Source of the DNA: Balneolaceae bacterium
GTDB taxonomy: Bacteria; Bacteroidota; Rhodothermia; Balneolales; Balneolaceae
DNA length: 54,002 nucleotides
Reading direction: 5' to 3'
Assembly (NCBI GenBank): GCA_020832225.1
Contig: JAFIFA010000018.1
Coordinates: 1-54,002, forward strand
Positions 37,736 through 46,764 of the stretch are shown piece by piece. A model generated the notes under the pieces. That model had not been told where the DNA came from. It did no database searches and saw only the letters and a program-made list of their open reading frames with translations. How positions within the stretch are numbered: position 1 is the stretch's first letter; each line of letters begins with the position of its first letter. The translations under genes and the position numbers were made by a program.

Positions 37736-38395
37736 ATGCTCTCAAAACTTGTCAACAAATTCAGCAATAACCGAGACGGAAGTTCGGTAAGCTCATCCAT
37801 GAGGGAGAGGCGTTTTCACCTCTTTGTGCATACACTGGATGTTACCCCCGATCACTCCATTCTGGATTTGGGTGGAGACAGCGCAACATGGCTGGGCAGC
37901 GGACTTGAACAGAACGTTACCCTTCTCAACGTAACCAACCCGAAACAGCGCGACCTCGATGCCGGATTCACCTGTATTAAGGGCGATGCATGTGATCTGA
38001 GTCTCTTTGCCAATCAGCAGTTTGATGTGGTCTACTCCAACAGCGTGATCGAGCATGTAGGTGACTTCGATCGCCAGAAGCAGTTCGCAGCTGAGGCAGT
38101 GCGCGTTTCAAAAAAGTACTGGATACAGACACCAAACCGATTTTTCCCGGTTGAACCCCATTTCCTGTTCCCCTTCTTTCAACATCTGCCATCATCCCTT
38201 CAAAAACTCGTAGCCCTGAAGTGGCCCTACTCCCATCTAAAAAAGTGGAATCAAAGCGATGAGGCGATCCTCGACGAACTCTCCCGCATCCGGCTCATCA
38301 CCCACATTGAGATGAAAACCCTCTTTCCTGATGCCCACATTATGAGGGAAAAGTTTTACGGGCTTACAAAGAGTTTTGTGGCGTGGAAGAGTTGA
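37736..38395 (+). CDS. Class I SAM-dependent methyltransferase (type 11)
   Basis: The 219-aa protein has the nucleotide-binding motif ILDLGGDSA (42-50), a second acidic strand (VTLLNVTNP) and the FDVVYSNSVIEHVGDF segment typical of Methyltransf_11 enzymes. Target is unknown. The stretch after the core (RFFPVEPHFLFPFFQHLP) resembles methyltransferases that act on envelope sugars or lipids, but this is not conclusive. It follows ppk1 by 67 bases on the same strand and may be co-transcribed. A block of repeats begins at its 3' end. Confidence 0.82.
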   Translation: MLSKLVNKFSNNRDGSSVSSSMRERRFHLFVHTLDVTPDHSILDLGGDSATWLGSGLEQNVTLLNVTNPKQRDLDAGFTCIKGDACDLSLFANQQFDVVYSNSVIEHVGDFDRQKQFAAEAVRVSKKYWIQTPNRFFPVEPHFLFPFFQHLPSSLQKLVALKWPYSHLKKWNQSDEAILDELSRIRLITHIEMKTLFPDAHIMREKFYGLTKSFVAWKS

Positions 38396-38424
38396 GACAG
38401 GGAACCTCAAAGGGAGAGATCAGG

Positions 38425-38865
38425 ATCAGCGTGCGAAGCTCCTGGCAGGTACTGTTTATTGGTTGAACCGTAGAACTGTTGAATCGTTGAGGGGCGAAAG
38501 GGGGAAGCGGGAAGCTCAAAGGAGGAGGCATTTAAGCAATAGTCTCGCAGCGCTCTCTGCGCCTTCTCTAGGTCCGCAGCGGTAAAAAACGCCCCCAAAA
38601 TCTATTTATTACTCATATCGCCTTGAAACGGAAAAATGAAAAACAGGGCCGCAAAACCCATAACCGGTAACCCGATCACCACCTTGCTGATTCCTTCCCG
38701 CTGCGCCTCGGTGAACTCCGTTCCTTTTCAAAAACCTCTCCTCGGCGCGGGGTGGGAGGCACTTTCTATTTCTACCCATATGTAGTCCCTAACGGGACAA
38801 GTTTTGGTTCACAAATCGAATTGCCCTGGTTGGGATGGGGCGCCCCTTCGGGGCTGGGGAGGAGA
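38425..38865 (+). repeat. Modular intergenic repeat element, copy 2 (plus orientation)
   Basis: This copy starts with CGTGCGAAGCTCCTGGCAGG, then GTTGAATCGTTGAGG, AGCTCAAAGGAGG (38514) and the CTCGCAGCGCTCTCTGCG block (38544). CGGAAAAATGAAAAACAGG (38628), CTGCGCCTCGGTGAACTCCG (38701) and CTCGGCGCGGGGTGGGAGGC (38740) follow, then TCTACCCATATGTAGTCCCT with the CCCTAACGGG hairpin (38771) and TTGCCCTGGTTGGG with GCCCCTTCGGGGC (38822-38860). Block order is the same as copy 1. No gene is supported in this stretch. Confidence 0.82.
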
Positions 38866-39345
38866 GCTGAAAGGGTGAAGCTGATCCACCTTCGCAAATG
38901 CTTCGGAGGACAAGAAGCTCAAAGGAGGCGGCATTTAAGCAATAGTCTCGCAGCGCTCTCTGCGCCTACTCAGCGTACTCTGCGGTAAAAAAATGACCCC
39001 AATTTTATTTACAACCCGTAACTCGAAATTCCCTTCACCAATTCTTTCCCGTTGCGCCTCGATAAACCCCTTCCTTTTCAAGAATCTCTCCTCGGCGCGG
39101 TGTGGGAGGCACCTTATATTTCTACCCATATGTAGTCCCTAACGGGACAAGTTTTGGTTCACAAATCTTCTTTGCCCTGGCTGGGTTGGTTCGCCCCTTC
39201 GGGGCTTGGGATTGGGAAAATTTGAGAAATATCCCTTAGTGATCTTTGTACCTGCTTAGCGTCCATTGTGGTTAAATAACCCGCAACACTCACCCCGTTC
39301 CAGGCGCTGCCAGAACCTCCGCTTCGCTCCGAATGCTACCAGGCC
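38866..39345 (+). repeat. Modular intergenic repeat element, copy 3 (plus orientation, tandem with copy 2)
   Basis: The copy begins with GCTGAAAGGGTGAAGCTGAT and CACCTTCGCAAATGCTTCGG, then repeats the blocks of copy 2 at an offset of 403 bases in the CTGCG block and 350 bases in the TCTACCCATA block, so the spacer between them is shorter. It extends further than copy 2 at its right end, with CTTAGTGATCTTTGTACC (39235), CCATTGTGGTTAAATAACCC (39265) and an end block with CTCCGCTTCGCTCCG (39318). Copies 2 and 3 together fill the 1-kb gap between the methyltransferase and a small membrane protein gene. Confidence 0.82.
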
Positions 39346-39404
39346 TTCCACTCAACCTCTCTCCCACACCCCCTCTCACGAACTACCACTCATCCACTCA
39401 CAAA

Positions 39405-39797
39405 TCACTTCTTCTTTTTCCCGGCACTCTTTCCAAAACTGCTCCAAACCAGGGAGCCAATTCCGCCCGTTGCAATTCCAAACCCGATCGCTACAGCCAG
39501 AGAGAGTATAAACTGACTATGAATCACATTGGCAATCAGAATCCGGCTTACAAAGTAGATCACAACAGCAATGATGTAGCCTATGATAAACCCACCAATC
39601 ATATCGCGCGGTTGCAGGTTGGTAACAAAACGGGTTACAAATGAGCCCGCCAGTCCGATTAAGAACCATTGAACCAAGAAGCCTGTAGAGGTAAAATCGA
39701 CCTGACCCGTAGTTTGAGTCCAAAGAGGTAGGCCGGCTGCAATGGTGGCAATCGTTATCGCAATCAGTTTATAGTTCTGTCTGGTAGTCTCTAACAT
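39405..39797 (-). CDS. Small hydrophobic membrane protein, unknown
   Basis: I do not recognise this 130-aa protein. Four hydrophobic segments are visible (about residues 9-24, 39-58, 66-86 and 94-116), then a short basic tail (SSFGKSAGKKKK). Start ATG at 39797. The gene's 3' end lies 60 bases from the end of repeat copy 3, and its upstream side faces an AT-rich 280-bp region shared with the divergent 83-aa gene. It is probably a real gene, given consistent helices, but no function can be proposed. Confidence 0.6.
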   Translation of the reverse strand: MLETTRQNYKLIAITIATIAAGLPLWTQTTGQVDFTSTGFLVQWFLIGLAGSFVTRFVTNLQPRDMIGGFIIGYIIAVVIYFVSRILIANVIHSQFILSLAVAIGFGIATGGIGSLVWSSFGKSAGKKKK

Positions 39798-40076
39798 ATG
39801 AAGTTCGGATTATTAAGTTGATTACTGACAATCATGTTTATCAAAAGTAACACTTTCCGCGATCTGATGGGAATTCATAGTTACGTCTGAAAATTGGTGT
39901 AGTTTTAAAAAAAACTGTAGAGTCAATCTCAAAAAAACGTTTTGGCCATAATAGTGTGGAGTTGGATTGTGAGATTAAAAAAATAATGGGTCAGTAAAAT
40001 ATTTTAAAAAAGATCGAAAAATATTATAATATATACTATCTTTTTCAAAGCAATTCCAATCACTATTAGTCAAGCT
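39798..40076. other. AT-rich divergent intergenic region
   Basis: These 279 bp contain no ORF with support. They are strikingly AT-rich compared with the neighbours, with several A-runs (39908, 39931, 39977) and the sequence TATTATAATATATACTATC about 40 bases before the 83-aa gene. Promoters for the two divergent genes are expected here; no specific box is assigned. Confidence 0.4.
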
Positions 40077-40328
40077 ATGGATATAAAATTCGTAAAAAGA
40101 AATCAGATCAAATCGAGTAAGAGAAGATCTTCTAAATTCAAGCCTTTAATGGATGCCCTGGACAAACTTGAGCCGGGCGGGCAGGCTGTTGAGGTAGCTT
40201 ACTCCAATGAAAAGAGCGTTAACTCCATGAGAACGGCTGTTTATCAGTACAATCAGGAAAACAACGTTAAGATCAAAAGCGGTAAAGATGCCAACAATAA
40301 GAAGATCTATTTTTACCGTGAAAAATAG
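40077..40328 (+). CDS. Small basic protein, unknown, probably nucleic-acid binding
   Basis: This 83-aa protein is rich in lysine and arginine, especially at the N-terminus (KFVKRNQIKSSKRRSSKF). It has a helix-like middle (PLMDALDKLEPGGQAVEV), then NSMRTAVYQYNQENNVKIKSGKD and a C-terminal strand KKIYFYREK. The pattern of a basic arm plus a compact alpha/beta domain suggests DNA or RNA binding, but no family was recognised. It is well isolated: an AT-rich upstream region and a strong terminator 32 bases after the stop argue that it is a separately transcribed, real gene. Confidence 0.7.
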   Translation: MDIKFVKRNQIKSSKRRSSKFKPLMDALDKLEPGGQAVEVAYSNEKSVNSMRTAVYQYNQENNVKIKSGKDANNKKIYFYREK

Positions 40329-40359
40329 GCGCTTTTAATCTACCCCGGTACAATTTTAG

Positions 40360-40394
40360 CCGGCACTCTGAATCTCTCAGGTGCCGGTTTTTTT
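40360..40394 (+). terminator. Rho-independent terminator after the small basic protein gene
   Basis: A 7-bp stem CCGGCAC (40360-40366) / GTGCCGG (40381-40387) is followed by seven T residues. It ends transcription of the 83-aa gene and separates it from the convergent GH13 gene, whose stop codon at 40393 touches the T-run. Confidence 0.9.
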
Positions 40395-42750
40395 ATTCCG
40401 GGTTTCTCTCAAATAGAATGGCCTGACCAGCCGAAAGACGAATTGGTTTCTGCACATCCCGGCTTCTGAGTGATGGAGTCTTCAATACCGCTTTAAACCC
40501 CGAAAGATCAGTAATGGGCAGACCAAGATCCTTAAAGCCCGGCTGTCTGGTGTGCCCCTCCATATTGGCCAGAAAGAGAATCTCTTTGTTGCTTTCATGA
40601 GCCTTTCTGTATCCGTAATAGATTACGGAGCCATCAACCGGTTCCCGGTAGCGCATCATATCACTCCCCGAAAAGTTTTCAATCAACCAGGGATTGTTGT
40701 GCCTGTATCGCCGGGTTAAAAGATTAAACTCAGCCTTGTTCGGATCCACGAACTCACTATGCCTGTCCGCATTGCAATAGTGGTATATGTCGGCCGTCCA
40801 GGTCTCCGCATAGCGATCGAGTTTATCCGGATCCCAATCCATCACCTCAAAGGGTGGTTCAAATTGGTTCAGTAGCTTTGCGATCAGTTCGTGATTGTCA
40901 TCCGTTGCCTTGAGCAGCCTCAACAGCACCTGACTAAAGCGGCGCAGCCCACCAACTGAAGAGAACCCCATCTCTTTCAATCCACGAAAGAAACGGCTTC
41001 TGCGAAAATCAACATCTGTAATCTGCCACTCAGTGAAATAGGCCTCCTCGGCTGCCACCTTCAGGGCATAGGTGGTATCTGTATTCCTCATAAAGGTCCA
41101 CGGTGTGTGAGCAAGCGCCTGCACAAAGTCCATGGGTGTACCTGGCAAAAAGCAGTTCATCAGCAGCGTCGTGGCGGGGTTGTTGTAGGCGTTGTCCATC
41201 ACCATCCGCAGAGAGTTGCCAAGCCGGGTATTGATGTTGATGGTGGACGGATCGGCCTGGGTGCCACGCCTCATGGTGTCGTGATTGGCATATCCTGTGA
41301 TCCACTTATCACCAAAATCGAAGATCTCCTTCAGTCGCCACCATTTGGACACCCAATAGGTGTAGTTGTATGGTGTGTTATAGGCAAAGATCATCGATGC
41401 CCACTGCTGTGGGTGTCCCTGCTGCTCTGTGATCTCCCGGTATGTAGAAGAGAGCTCCCAGTCATCTGCCGGCCAGGGTCGGCCATCTTCAAAAATCATC
41501 CAGGGTCTGTACTCGATGCCACCCACATTCTGCGCCACATCACTCATCCGCTGGAGATAGTCATCATCGTGATACATCACATCCTGCTCTGCATCGTAGT
41601 ATTTAAAGTCCTGAGCTCCGTCAACGCGAACCCCATCAAACCCCCAGTCAATCTTTCGGCGCTGCATCTCGAGTATGATCTCGCGGATCAGGGGATGTCG
41701 GAAATTGATATTCTTGCCGTACATATTATCACCGGCAAAAAAGGGATCGGGTAACACGTTAACCCCCTGATTGTCTGCATGCCCGTAAACCACATCAAGT
41801 ACAACTTTAATCGGTCCATCCGGGAAGTTGTGAAGGGTTTCAATCAGCTCAAGCAGTTCATGCGGCCGTCCGGTTGATAACAGAGACGGATTGACTGCCG
41901 CCGAGCCGAATATCACAATATCGTAGCCCCAGTTAATTACCGAGGGTTTTCGCAAATGAACCGTAATCTCCTCGCCTTCGTCAGGCTCTCCCTGAAACGG
42001 CTCCCAGAAGCGATGCTTTTCGGGATGTTCAATCACGGGTTCAATCGGCATCAACTCAATCCCGTCAAAACCTATGAGGTTCTTCTCATCGGGTGACAGG
42101 TCCTCACCTGCCTTAATCGCAGCCGCGATCTGCTTGTACCGCTTGGTGAGCGAGTGTAGGGTCCCCTCACGTGTTGTCGAGCCAGGGTGAACTTCAAGCA
42201 GGTTTACAGAGGGAGCAATGCGCCCGTCGCTGGTATTGATCTCGGCCTGAAGTTTTTTAAAGTAGTCCAGATCCTTGCGGCTCTCCCGCACGGTCTCCGC
42301 ATCGTAGAGCTCTGCAGGGGCGTAGATCCCGTAGGGCATCGACCAGGCCATTGGATCGCGAATGATCTTGCTTTCACTACCGCTGAACACCCTGAATTCA
42401 TAAAACACCCCAAACTGTTTGCGGTTACCCGCAGGAAGCCCATCAAAAACGGCACAGGCAAATGAGTCGTGGGTTTCAATTTCAAAGCTTCGATACTTAA
42501 AACCGGCATGTTGATCGGGCTTGTCAAAATTGATCTCGGCAAGAGGTATGTAGAGATCGATGGTGACCCTGTCGGCCTTTTCGATATCTGAGTGCCAGAT
42601 CAGAAAGGTGGAGCGGTCTCCCTCCACATGTGAGCCGAGTCTTCTTGCCACCCATTCTGAGGAGGCTCGGGTATACCCATGCTTCATCTCCTGTTTAAGG
42701 TCAGCAGCTAATTCACGTGCAGCCGTTTTGTTGTAGTGAATGGAACTCAT
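40393..42750 (-). CDS. GH13 (alpha-amylase family) glycoside hydrolase, cytoplasmic
   Basis: The 785-aa protein has no signal peptide, so it acts in the cytoplasm. An N-terminal beta-sandwich (about residues 40-170) precedes a TIM barrel. Catalytic residues: nucleophile D377 in GFDGVRVDGAQDF, acid E421 in IFEDGRPW and transition-state D491 in YANHDTMRRG; KVVLDVVYGHAD is conserved region I. The substrate is an alpha-glucoside. Because the gene follows an SGLT-like symporter by 30 bases on the same strand, the likely role is hydrolysis of an imported sugar or compatible solute. Glucosylglycerol hydrolase is one possibility I can name, but at low confidence. Confidence 0.85.
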   Translation of the reverse strand: MSSIHYNKTAARELAADLKQEMKHGYTRASSEWVARRLGSHVEGDRSTFLIWHSDIEKADRVTIDLYIPLAEINFDKPDQHAGFKYRSFEIETHDSFACAVFDGLPAGNRKQFGVFYEFRVFSGSESKIIRDPMAWSMPYGIYAPAELYDAETVRESRKDLDYFKKLQAEINTSDGRIAPSVNLLEVHPGSTTREGTLHSLTKRYKQIAAAIKAGEDLSPDEKNLIGFDGIELMPIEPVIEHPEKHRFWEPFQGEPDEGEEITVHLRKPSVINWGYDIVIFGSAAVNPSLLSTGRPHELLELIETLHNFPDGPIKVVLDVVYGHADNQGVNVLPDPFFAGDNMYGKNINFRHPLIREIILEMQRRKIDWGFDGVRVDGAQDFKYYDAEQDVMYHDDDYLQRMSDVAQNVGGIEYRPWMIFEDGRPWPADDWELSSTYREITEQQGHPQQWASMIFAYNTPYNYTYWVSKWWRLKEIFDFGDKWITGYANHDTMRRGTQADPSTININTRLGNSLRMVMDNAYNNPATTLLMNCFLPGTPMDFVQALAHTPWTFMRNTDTTYALKVAAEEAYFTEWQITDVDFRRSRFFRGLKEMGFSSVGGLRRFSQVLLRLLKATDDNHELIAKLLNQFEPPFEVMDWDPDKLDRYAETWTADIYHYCNADRHSEFVDPNKAEFNLLTRRYRHNNPWLIENFSGSDMMRYREPVDGSVIYYGYRKAHESNKEILFLANMEGHTRQPGFKDLGLPITDLSGFKAVLKTPSLRSRDVQKPIRLSAGQAILFERNPE

Positions 42751-42780
42751 GAGTAAGGTGGTGATTTAAAAGGTCGGTAC

Positions 42781-44355
42781 TTACCAGAAAGCGATGATGA
42801 TCGAAACAGTAATCAGGATCACAATCACGGAGTGAACTCGGTAATCCTTATACCACGGAGTATCAGGATCTTCCGGCTTCATATCATCTTTTTTCCAGAT
42901 AATTCCCTCGGTCTTCTCCTTTGGTGGCTTTTCGCCTGTAAGGCTCACAACCGTGAAGATGATCACACTGATCAGTGTAAGCAAACCGGCGGTAATCGTG
43001 AAATGGATATTCACCACGTTAAGCTGAACCAGAATAAAGATCACCAGAGAAAGTGAGTGACCGCCCAAAAGCGTCCAGAAGGCGGCGTGCCGGTTTCCTC
43101 GTCTCCAGAACATCCCCATGATGAAAATGGCAACTACTGGAGGAACAACATAGGCAAATGCCTCCTGAATATACTGAAACATTCCGGGGAACTGCTGAAT
43201 CATAGGTGCCCATGCGGCGGCAACAACCATCAGGATGAGTGTGGTCCACCGACCGATCTTCGCCACCTGCTTGCTGGTGAGGTTCGGATTCTTCGGCTTC
43301 ACAAAATCCATGGTGATCAGCGTGGAAGCAGAGTTAAGCGTCGAGTCGATACTCGACATGATGGCAGCAATCAAACCTGCCAGTACAATCCCCACAACGC
43401 CCACCGGCAGCAGATTGGCCACCATGGTAGGGAAGACCATGTCGGGATCGGTAAGCTCCGGGAAAACGGCAAAAGCCATCACCCCGGGTATAACCATGAT
43501 GAAAAGAACCGGCAGCTTGAGCAGACCACCAAGGAGTGCACCCCACCTCGCATTTTTGATGTCGCGGGCACCAAGTATACGCTGGGTAATATATTGATTG
43601 GTGGCCCAGTAGTAGAACCCGAGAACAGGTACACCGATCAATGTACCCAGCCAGGGAAGGGCAGGATCGTCAATCGGCTTAATCATATTGAGATTACCTT
43701 CAGGAGCTGCAGCTACCACGGCAGACCATGAAAAATCAAACTCAGCAAACATCAGGTAGGCAATCGTTGTGGAGCCGATAAGCAGCACGATGGCCTGAAG
43801 CACATCCGTATAGACCACCGCTTTCAGTCCACCCGCTGCCGTATAAAGCCCGGCAAAAATTCCAAGAACCAGAATGGTCTGCCAGATCGCAATCTCAGGG
43901 AAGAAGACGTTTACGACAATGGCTCCGGCATAGAGTCCGCCGGCCGTATCAACCACAATGCTCAGAAAGATGGTAACCACCGAAAAGTACTTTCTCGAGC
44001 GGACATCAAATCGCTCTTCAAGAAACTGAGGGATGGTATCGATCTTCGATCGAATATAAAACGGAATAAAGAAGACGGCCATAAATACCAGAACGATGGC
44101 GGCCATCCATTCATAGTTGGCAACGGAGATTCCGGTTTGATAGGCCTGCCCGGAGAGACCGATCAGTGTGGTGCTGGAGATGTTGGAGGCAAATAGAGAG
44201 AAACCGATTGCGGCCCATCCGAGACTTCGGCCCGCAAGAAAGAGGTCTTCCCCGGTCTTGGTTCGCTTTGTTACCCAGATACCGATCAGAATGATGAAAA
44301 CGAAATACCCGACGATGATGGCAATGTCGAGATTACTTAGTGAGATTTCCGTCAT
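42781..44355 (-). CDS. Sodium:solute symporter, SSS family (SGLT-like)
   Basis: The 524-aa inner-membrane protein has about 13-14 helices. The opening NLDIAIIVGYFVFIILIGIW, DLFLAGRSLGWAAIGFSLFA, SNISSTTLIGLSGQAY and GGLKAVVYTDVLQA segments are those of the SSS/SGLT family, and the pattern resembles sodium/sugar transporters more than proline or pantothenate carriers. It is the first gene of a two-gene operon with the GH13 hydrolase, so it probably imports the hydrolase's alpha-glucoside. Regulation is not visible. Confidence 0.88.
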   Translation of the reverse strand: MTEISLSNLDIAIIVGYFVFIILIGIWVTKRTKTGEDLFLAGRSLGWAAIGFSLFASNISSTTLIGLSGQAYQTGISVANYEWMAAIVLVFMAVFFIPFYIRSKIDTIPQFLEERFDVRSRKYFSVVTIFLSIVVDTAGGLYAGAIVVNVFFPEIAIWQTILVLGIFAGLYTAAGGLKAVVYTDVLQAIVLLIGSTTIAYLMFAEFDFSWSAVVAAAPEGNLNMIKPIDDPALPWLGTLIGVPVLGFYYWATNQYITQRILGARDIKNARWGALLGGLLKLPVLFIMVIPGVMAFAVFPELTDPDMVFPTMVANLLPVGVVGIVLAGLIAAIMSSIDSTLNSASTLITMDFVKPKNPNLTSKQVAKIGRWTTLILMVVAAAWAPMIQQFPGMFQYIQEAFAYVVPPVVAIFIMGMFWRRGNRHAAFWTLLGGHSLSLVIFILVQLNVVNIHFTITAGLLTLISVIIFTVVSLTGEKPPKEKTEGIIWKKDDMKPEDPDTPWYKDYRVHSVIVILITVSIIIAFW

Positions 44356-44502
44356 GGCAGAGAGTCTGTTTGATAAGTGCCCCTGTTAGTTACTGCAGCT
44401 CGATGCAGGCTGTACCACAACTGCCCTGGTCAGCATTTATACCTATGCGAATGATGCATCAGTCAATTAAGCAAAAAGGGGCAAAAAACAACAGAATATT
44501 TT

Positions 44503-45288
44503 TCAGGATGGACTCTCTTGTGGAACTGATTGGGCATCAACGGGTACGCCGGCCCATTCGAGATAGAGTGCTCTCACAGACGCTATATGTTTATCCAGAT
44601 CTTCGAGCGCCCAGTCGGAGATATCTATGGGCGGATGGACATGAGCTTTAAGCTCTCCCTGATGTGTAAAGAGGAGTCCTCCTTCACTCAGCTCCCTGTT
44701 CCCTTCGAAGTAGACGGGCACGATTGGATAGCCAAGATCAAGGGCCATACGGAACGGCCCCTTCTTGAACGGGCCGATGACGCCGGGATGTTTTCGTGAA
44801 CCTTCAGGGGCCAGCATCACGGATAGCTGATCGCGTTTTAACCGGGCAACTGCTCGCTTCAGCGTTTGGATGGCACGGTCCGACTTTTCACGCCGGATAA
44901 AAACCTGTCCCGTAAGCCTGCCCAAAATGAGAAAGATCGGGTTGTACTGAAACTGCCATTTGGCAACAAACCGAACCCGGGGCAGCCCCAGGGCGAGGAT
45001 CGTAAGAATATCGAGTGTGGAGCTGTGGTTTATGATAAAAACGGCGGGATATGGAATGGGTTCCACATGACGCACTTCCCGGAATTTTAATCCCATCACG
45101 GGGAAAACCGGCTTCGCAATTAATGGTGCGATCTTCTCCACAATGAAGCTGCTCAGTTTGCCAAGAGAGATAATCAGCAGAAAGAGGATAACGGGTGTCA
45201 TCAGAAGCAGAATCAGAAAAAAGACAAGAATCCCTGCCAGACTTCTGATTTTCTGGAAGAGCGAGATATTTTTGGCCTTTTTCTTCAA
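44503..45288 (-). CDS. 1-acyl-sn-glycerol-3-phosphate acyltransferase (PlsC family)
   Basis: The 261-aa protein starts with TTG at 45288 (KKKAKNISLF follows), then a hydrophobic segment (about residues 16-45), the catalytic NHSSTLD (H-X4-D) and the substrate motif APEGSRK. It should make phosphatidic acid at the inner membrane. It is distinct from the acyltransferase at 20708 (different motifs around NHxS and PEG). The gene is separate from the symporter operon by 147 bases. Confidence 0.85.
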   Translation of the reverse strand: MKKKAKNISLFQKIRSLAGILVFFLILLLMTPVILFLLIISLGKLSSFIVEKIAPLIAKPVFPVMGLKFREVRHVEPIPYPAVFIINHSSTLDILTILALGLPRVRFVAKWQFQYNPIFLILGRLTGQVFIRREKSDRAIQTLKRAVARLKRDQLSVMLAPEGSRKHPGVIGPFKKGPFRMALDLGYPIVPVYFEGNRELSEGGLLFTHQGELKAHVHPPIDISDWALEDLDKHIASVRALYLEWAGVPVDAQSVPQESPS

Positions 45289-45418
45289 AATGGTTGCTGA
45301 ACCTGTCTGTTCTTTTTGGTTGAACCAACTCTCAGGCCAAATAACGCCTGAGGCGGACTCTACTGCAATAGTACAAAATTATTGGGGAATTGCATCTATC
45401 CTGCTGCAGCGCAGTGAA

Positions 45419-45781
45419 TCACCGAAAGGCGTCTTTGAAGTGGGTAATTTGAGGCGCATCATTTCCTTTCTGAACGATGGAGATCACGTCAAACCGGGCA
45501 ATGGCGGTCTCCATTTTACGCTCGTAGAGCCAGGCTTCGGCTGCTTTTCTGATATTGGCCTCTTTTTTCGGGGTGATGTAATCTTCAGGCTGGCCGAAGT
45601 GGGTGTCGGAGCGAAATTTCACCTCAACAAAGATGATGTAGTTGCGGTCTGTTGCCACGATATCGACCTCCGCTTTTTCGAAGGCGTAGTTGCGATCAAA
45701 AATCAGCCAATCCTTCGATTCAAGGTAGGCTGCTGCAATATCTTCACCGTGGTCTCCGATCTCTTTGGTTGTTCTGCTCAT
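45419..45781 (-). CDS. YraN-family (UPF0102) putative endonuclease
   Basis: This 120-aa protein has the conserved restriction-endonuclease-like core: E13 in HGEDIAAAYL, D40 in KAEVDIVA, and E53-x-K55 in FVEVKFRS. Family members resemble Holliday-junction resolvase folds, but the biological role is unsettled. It overlaps the regulator gene by 4 bases, so the pair is translationally coupled. Confidence 0.88.
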   Translation of the reverse strand: MSRTTKEIGDHGEDIAAAYLESKDWLIFDRNYAFEKAEVDIVATDRNYIIFVEVKFRSDTHFGQPEDYITPKKEANIRKAAEAWLYERKMETAIARFDVISIVQKGNDAPQITHFKDAFR

Positions 45782-46380
45782 TGGCCGGAATTGGAATTGT
45801 CGTCTGATGAAGCGGGTCGGCTCCCCTTCAGTGTTTGATGAGCCTCAGCCAGTTTCACCAGGTGTTTGAGAAATTTCAGATTTTTCTTGTTGATGTAGGG
45901 CAGCAGGGCCTGGGTGAAGCGGTCAAACATCTCCAGGAATTCAATAAAGCTCTCAATTCGCTCCCGAAACTCCTGTTCATCCTCGCTCCCTTCGCTGTTC
46001 TCATCAAAGTTTGCCAGACACTCCTGCAGGCTCTCTTTAATGGGGGCAACTTCGCGAAGCTGGCGCTCACGAATCACTACCGATACGATATTCCAGACAT
46101 CCTTTTCTGCGGTGTAGTAATCCTTTCTCTGCCCTTTAAAATGCACTTTCTGAATCAGCTGCCACTGAATCAGGCTGCGCAGGTTCATATTGGCATTTCC
46201 CCGACTGATGTTGAGCTGTTCCATGATCGCATCGGTATCGAGCGGTTCGCTTTCTGCGTAGAGCAGGGCATGGATCTGCGCCATGGTTCGGTTGATTCCC
46301 CATGCAGAAGCCATCTCTCCCCAGAGCAGAATAAACTGTTCAATAGCCTGATTGTGATTCTCTGATCTGGGTTTGCTCAT
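45778..46380 (-). CDS. GbsR/MarR-type transcriptional regulator
   Basis: The 200-aa protein has a winged helix-turn-helix (HALLYAESEPLDTDAIMEQLNISRGNANMNLRSLIQWQLI) and a long C-terminal helical arm, as in GbsR regulators of osmoprotectant and glycine-betaine genes. The start at 46380 avoids a 31-residue non-conserved extension that would overlap the upstream gene. It sits second in the fmdB-like/gbsR-like/yraN operon with gaps of 4 or fewer bases. Target genes are unknown; the nearby GH13/SSS operon is an obvious candidate but this is only a guess. Confidence 0.85.
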   Translation of the reverse strand: MSKPRSENHNQAIEQFILLWGEMASAWGINRTMAQIHALLYAESEPLDTDAIMEQLNISRGNANMNLRSLIQWQLIQKVHFKGQRKDYYTAEKDVWNIVSVVIRERQLREVAPIKESLQECLANFDENSEGSEDEQEFRERIESFIEFLEMFDRFTQALLPYINKKNLKFLKHLVKLAEAHQTLKGSRPASSDDNSNSGQ

Positions 46381-46384
46381 CCGA

Positions 46385-46648
46385 TTAGTCGCTCTTTCCG
46401 TTGCTTGAGGCAGAGGCGCTCTCTTTTGCGCTGCTTTCCGATTTGCTTTCAGAAGAGCCGTTTTTGCCCCCATTTTTGTAGTCGGTCACATAAAAACCGG
46501 TACCTTTATAGACCACGCCCCCGCCACCGGAGATCATCCGCTTTACAGGCTGACCTGTATCGGGGCAAACCTTCAGGGGCTCATCGTTCATCCCCTGGAT
46601 CTTTTCAAAAACGGTTCCGTCTTCTCGTCTGTATTCGTAGGTAGGCAT
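46385..46648 (-). CDS. FmdB-like regulatory/zinc-ribbon protein with degraded zinc site
   Basis: The 87-aa protein has the FmdB start MPTYEYR and a C-terminal SEKS/SAS-rich tail. The zinc-binding cysteines are mostly lost: the usual CxxCG after MPTYEY is REDGTVFE, and the later CPxCG is CPDTGQP. The GGGGVVYKGTGFYVTDY end is normal for the family. It is the first gene of the operon with the GbsR-like regulator and YraN. A metal-free variant of the family is the simplest reading. Confidence 0.75.
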   Translation of the reverse strand: MPTYEYRREDGTVFEKIQGMNDEPLKVCPDTGQPVKRMISGGGGVVYKGTGFYVTDYKNGGKNGSSESKSESSAKESASASSNGKSD

Positions 46649-46764
46649 TGCTGCGTTGATAATTAAGTTTTCGGTAAAAAATCGATTCTGATTGCTGACA
46701 GTCAGCTCTCATTGGTTAGCAGAAAGTGTGCCAAAGTGATTTTTGAAACAACTTGACAGGTTAA

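Noticed and set aside
38376-39644. Small ORFs across repeat copies 2 and 3
   Set aside because: They follow the repeat and recur in frame-shifted form in each copy, so they are not genes.
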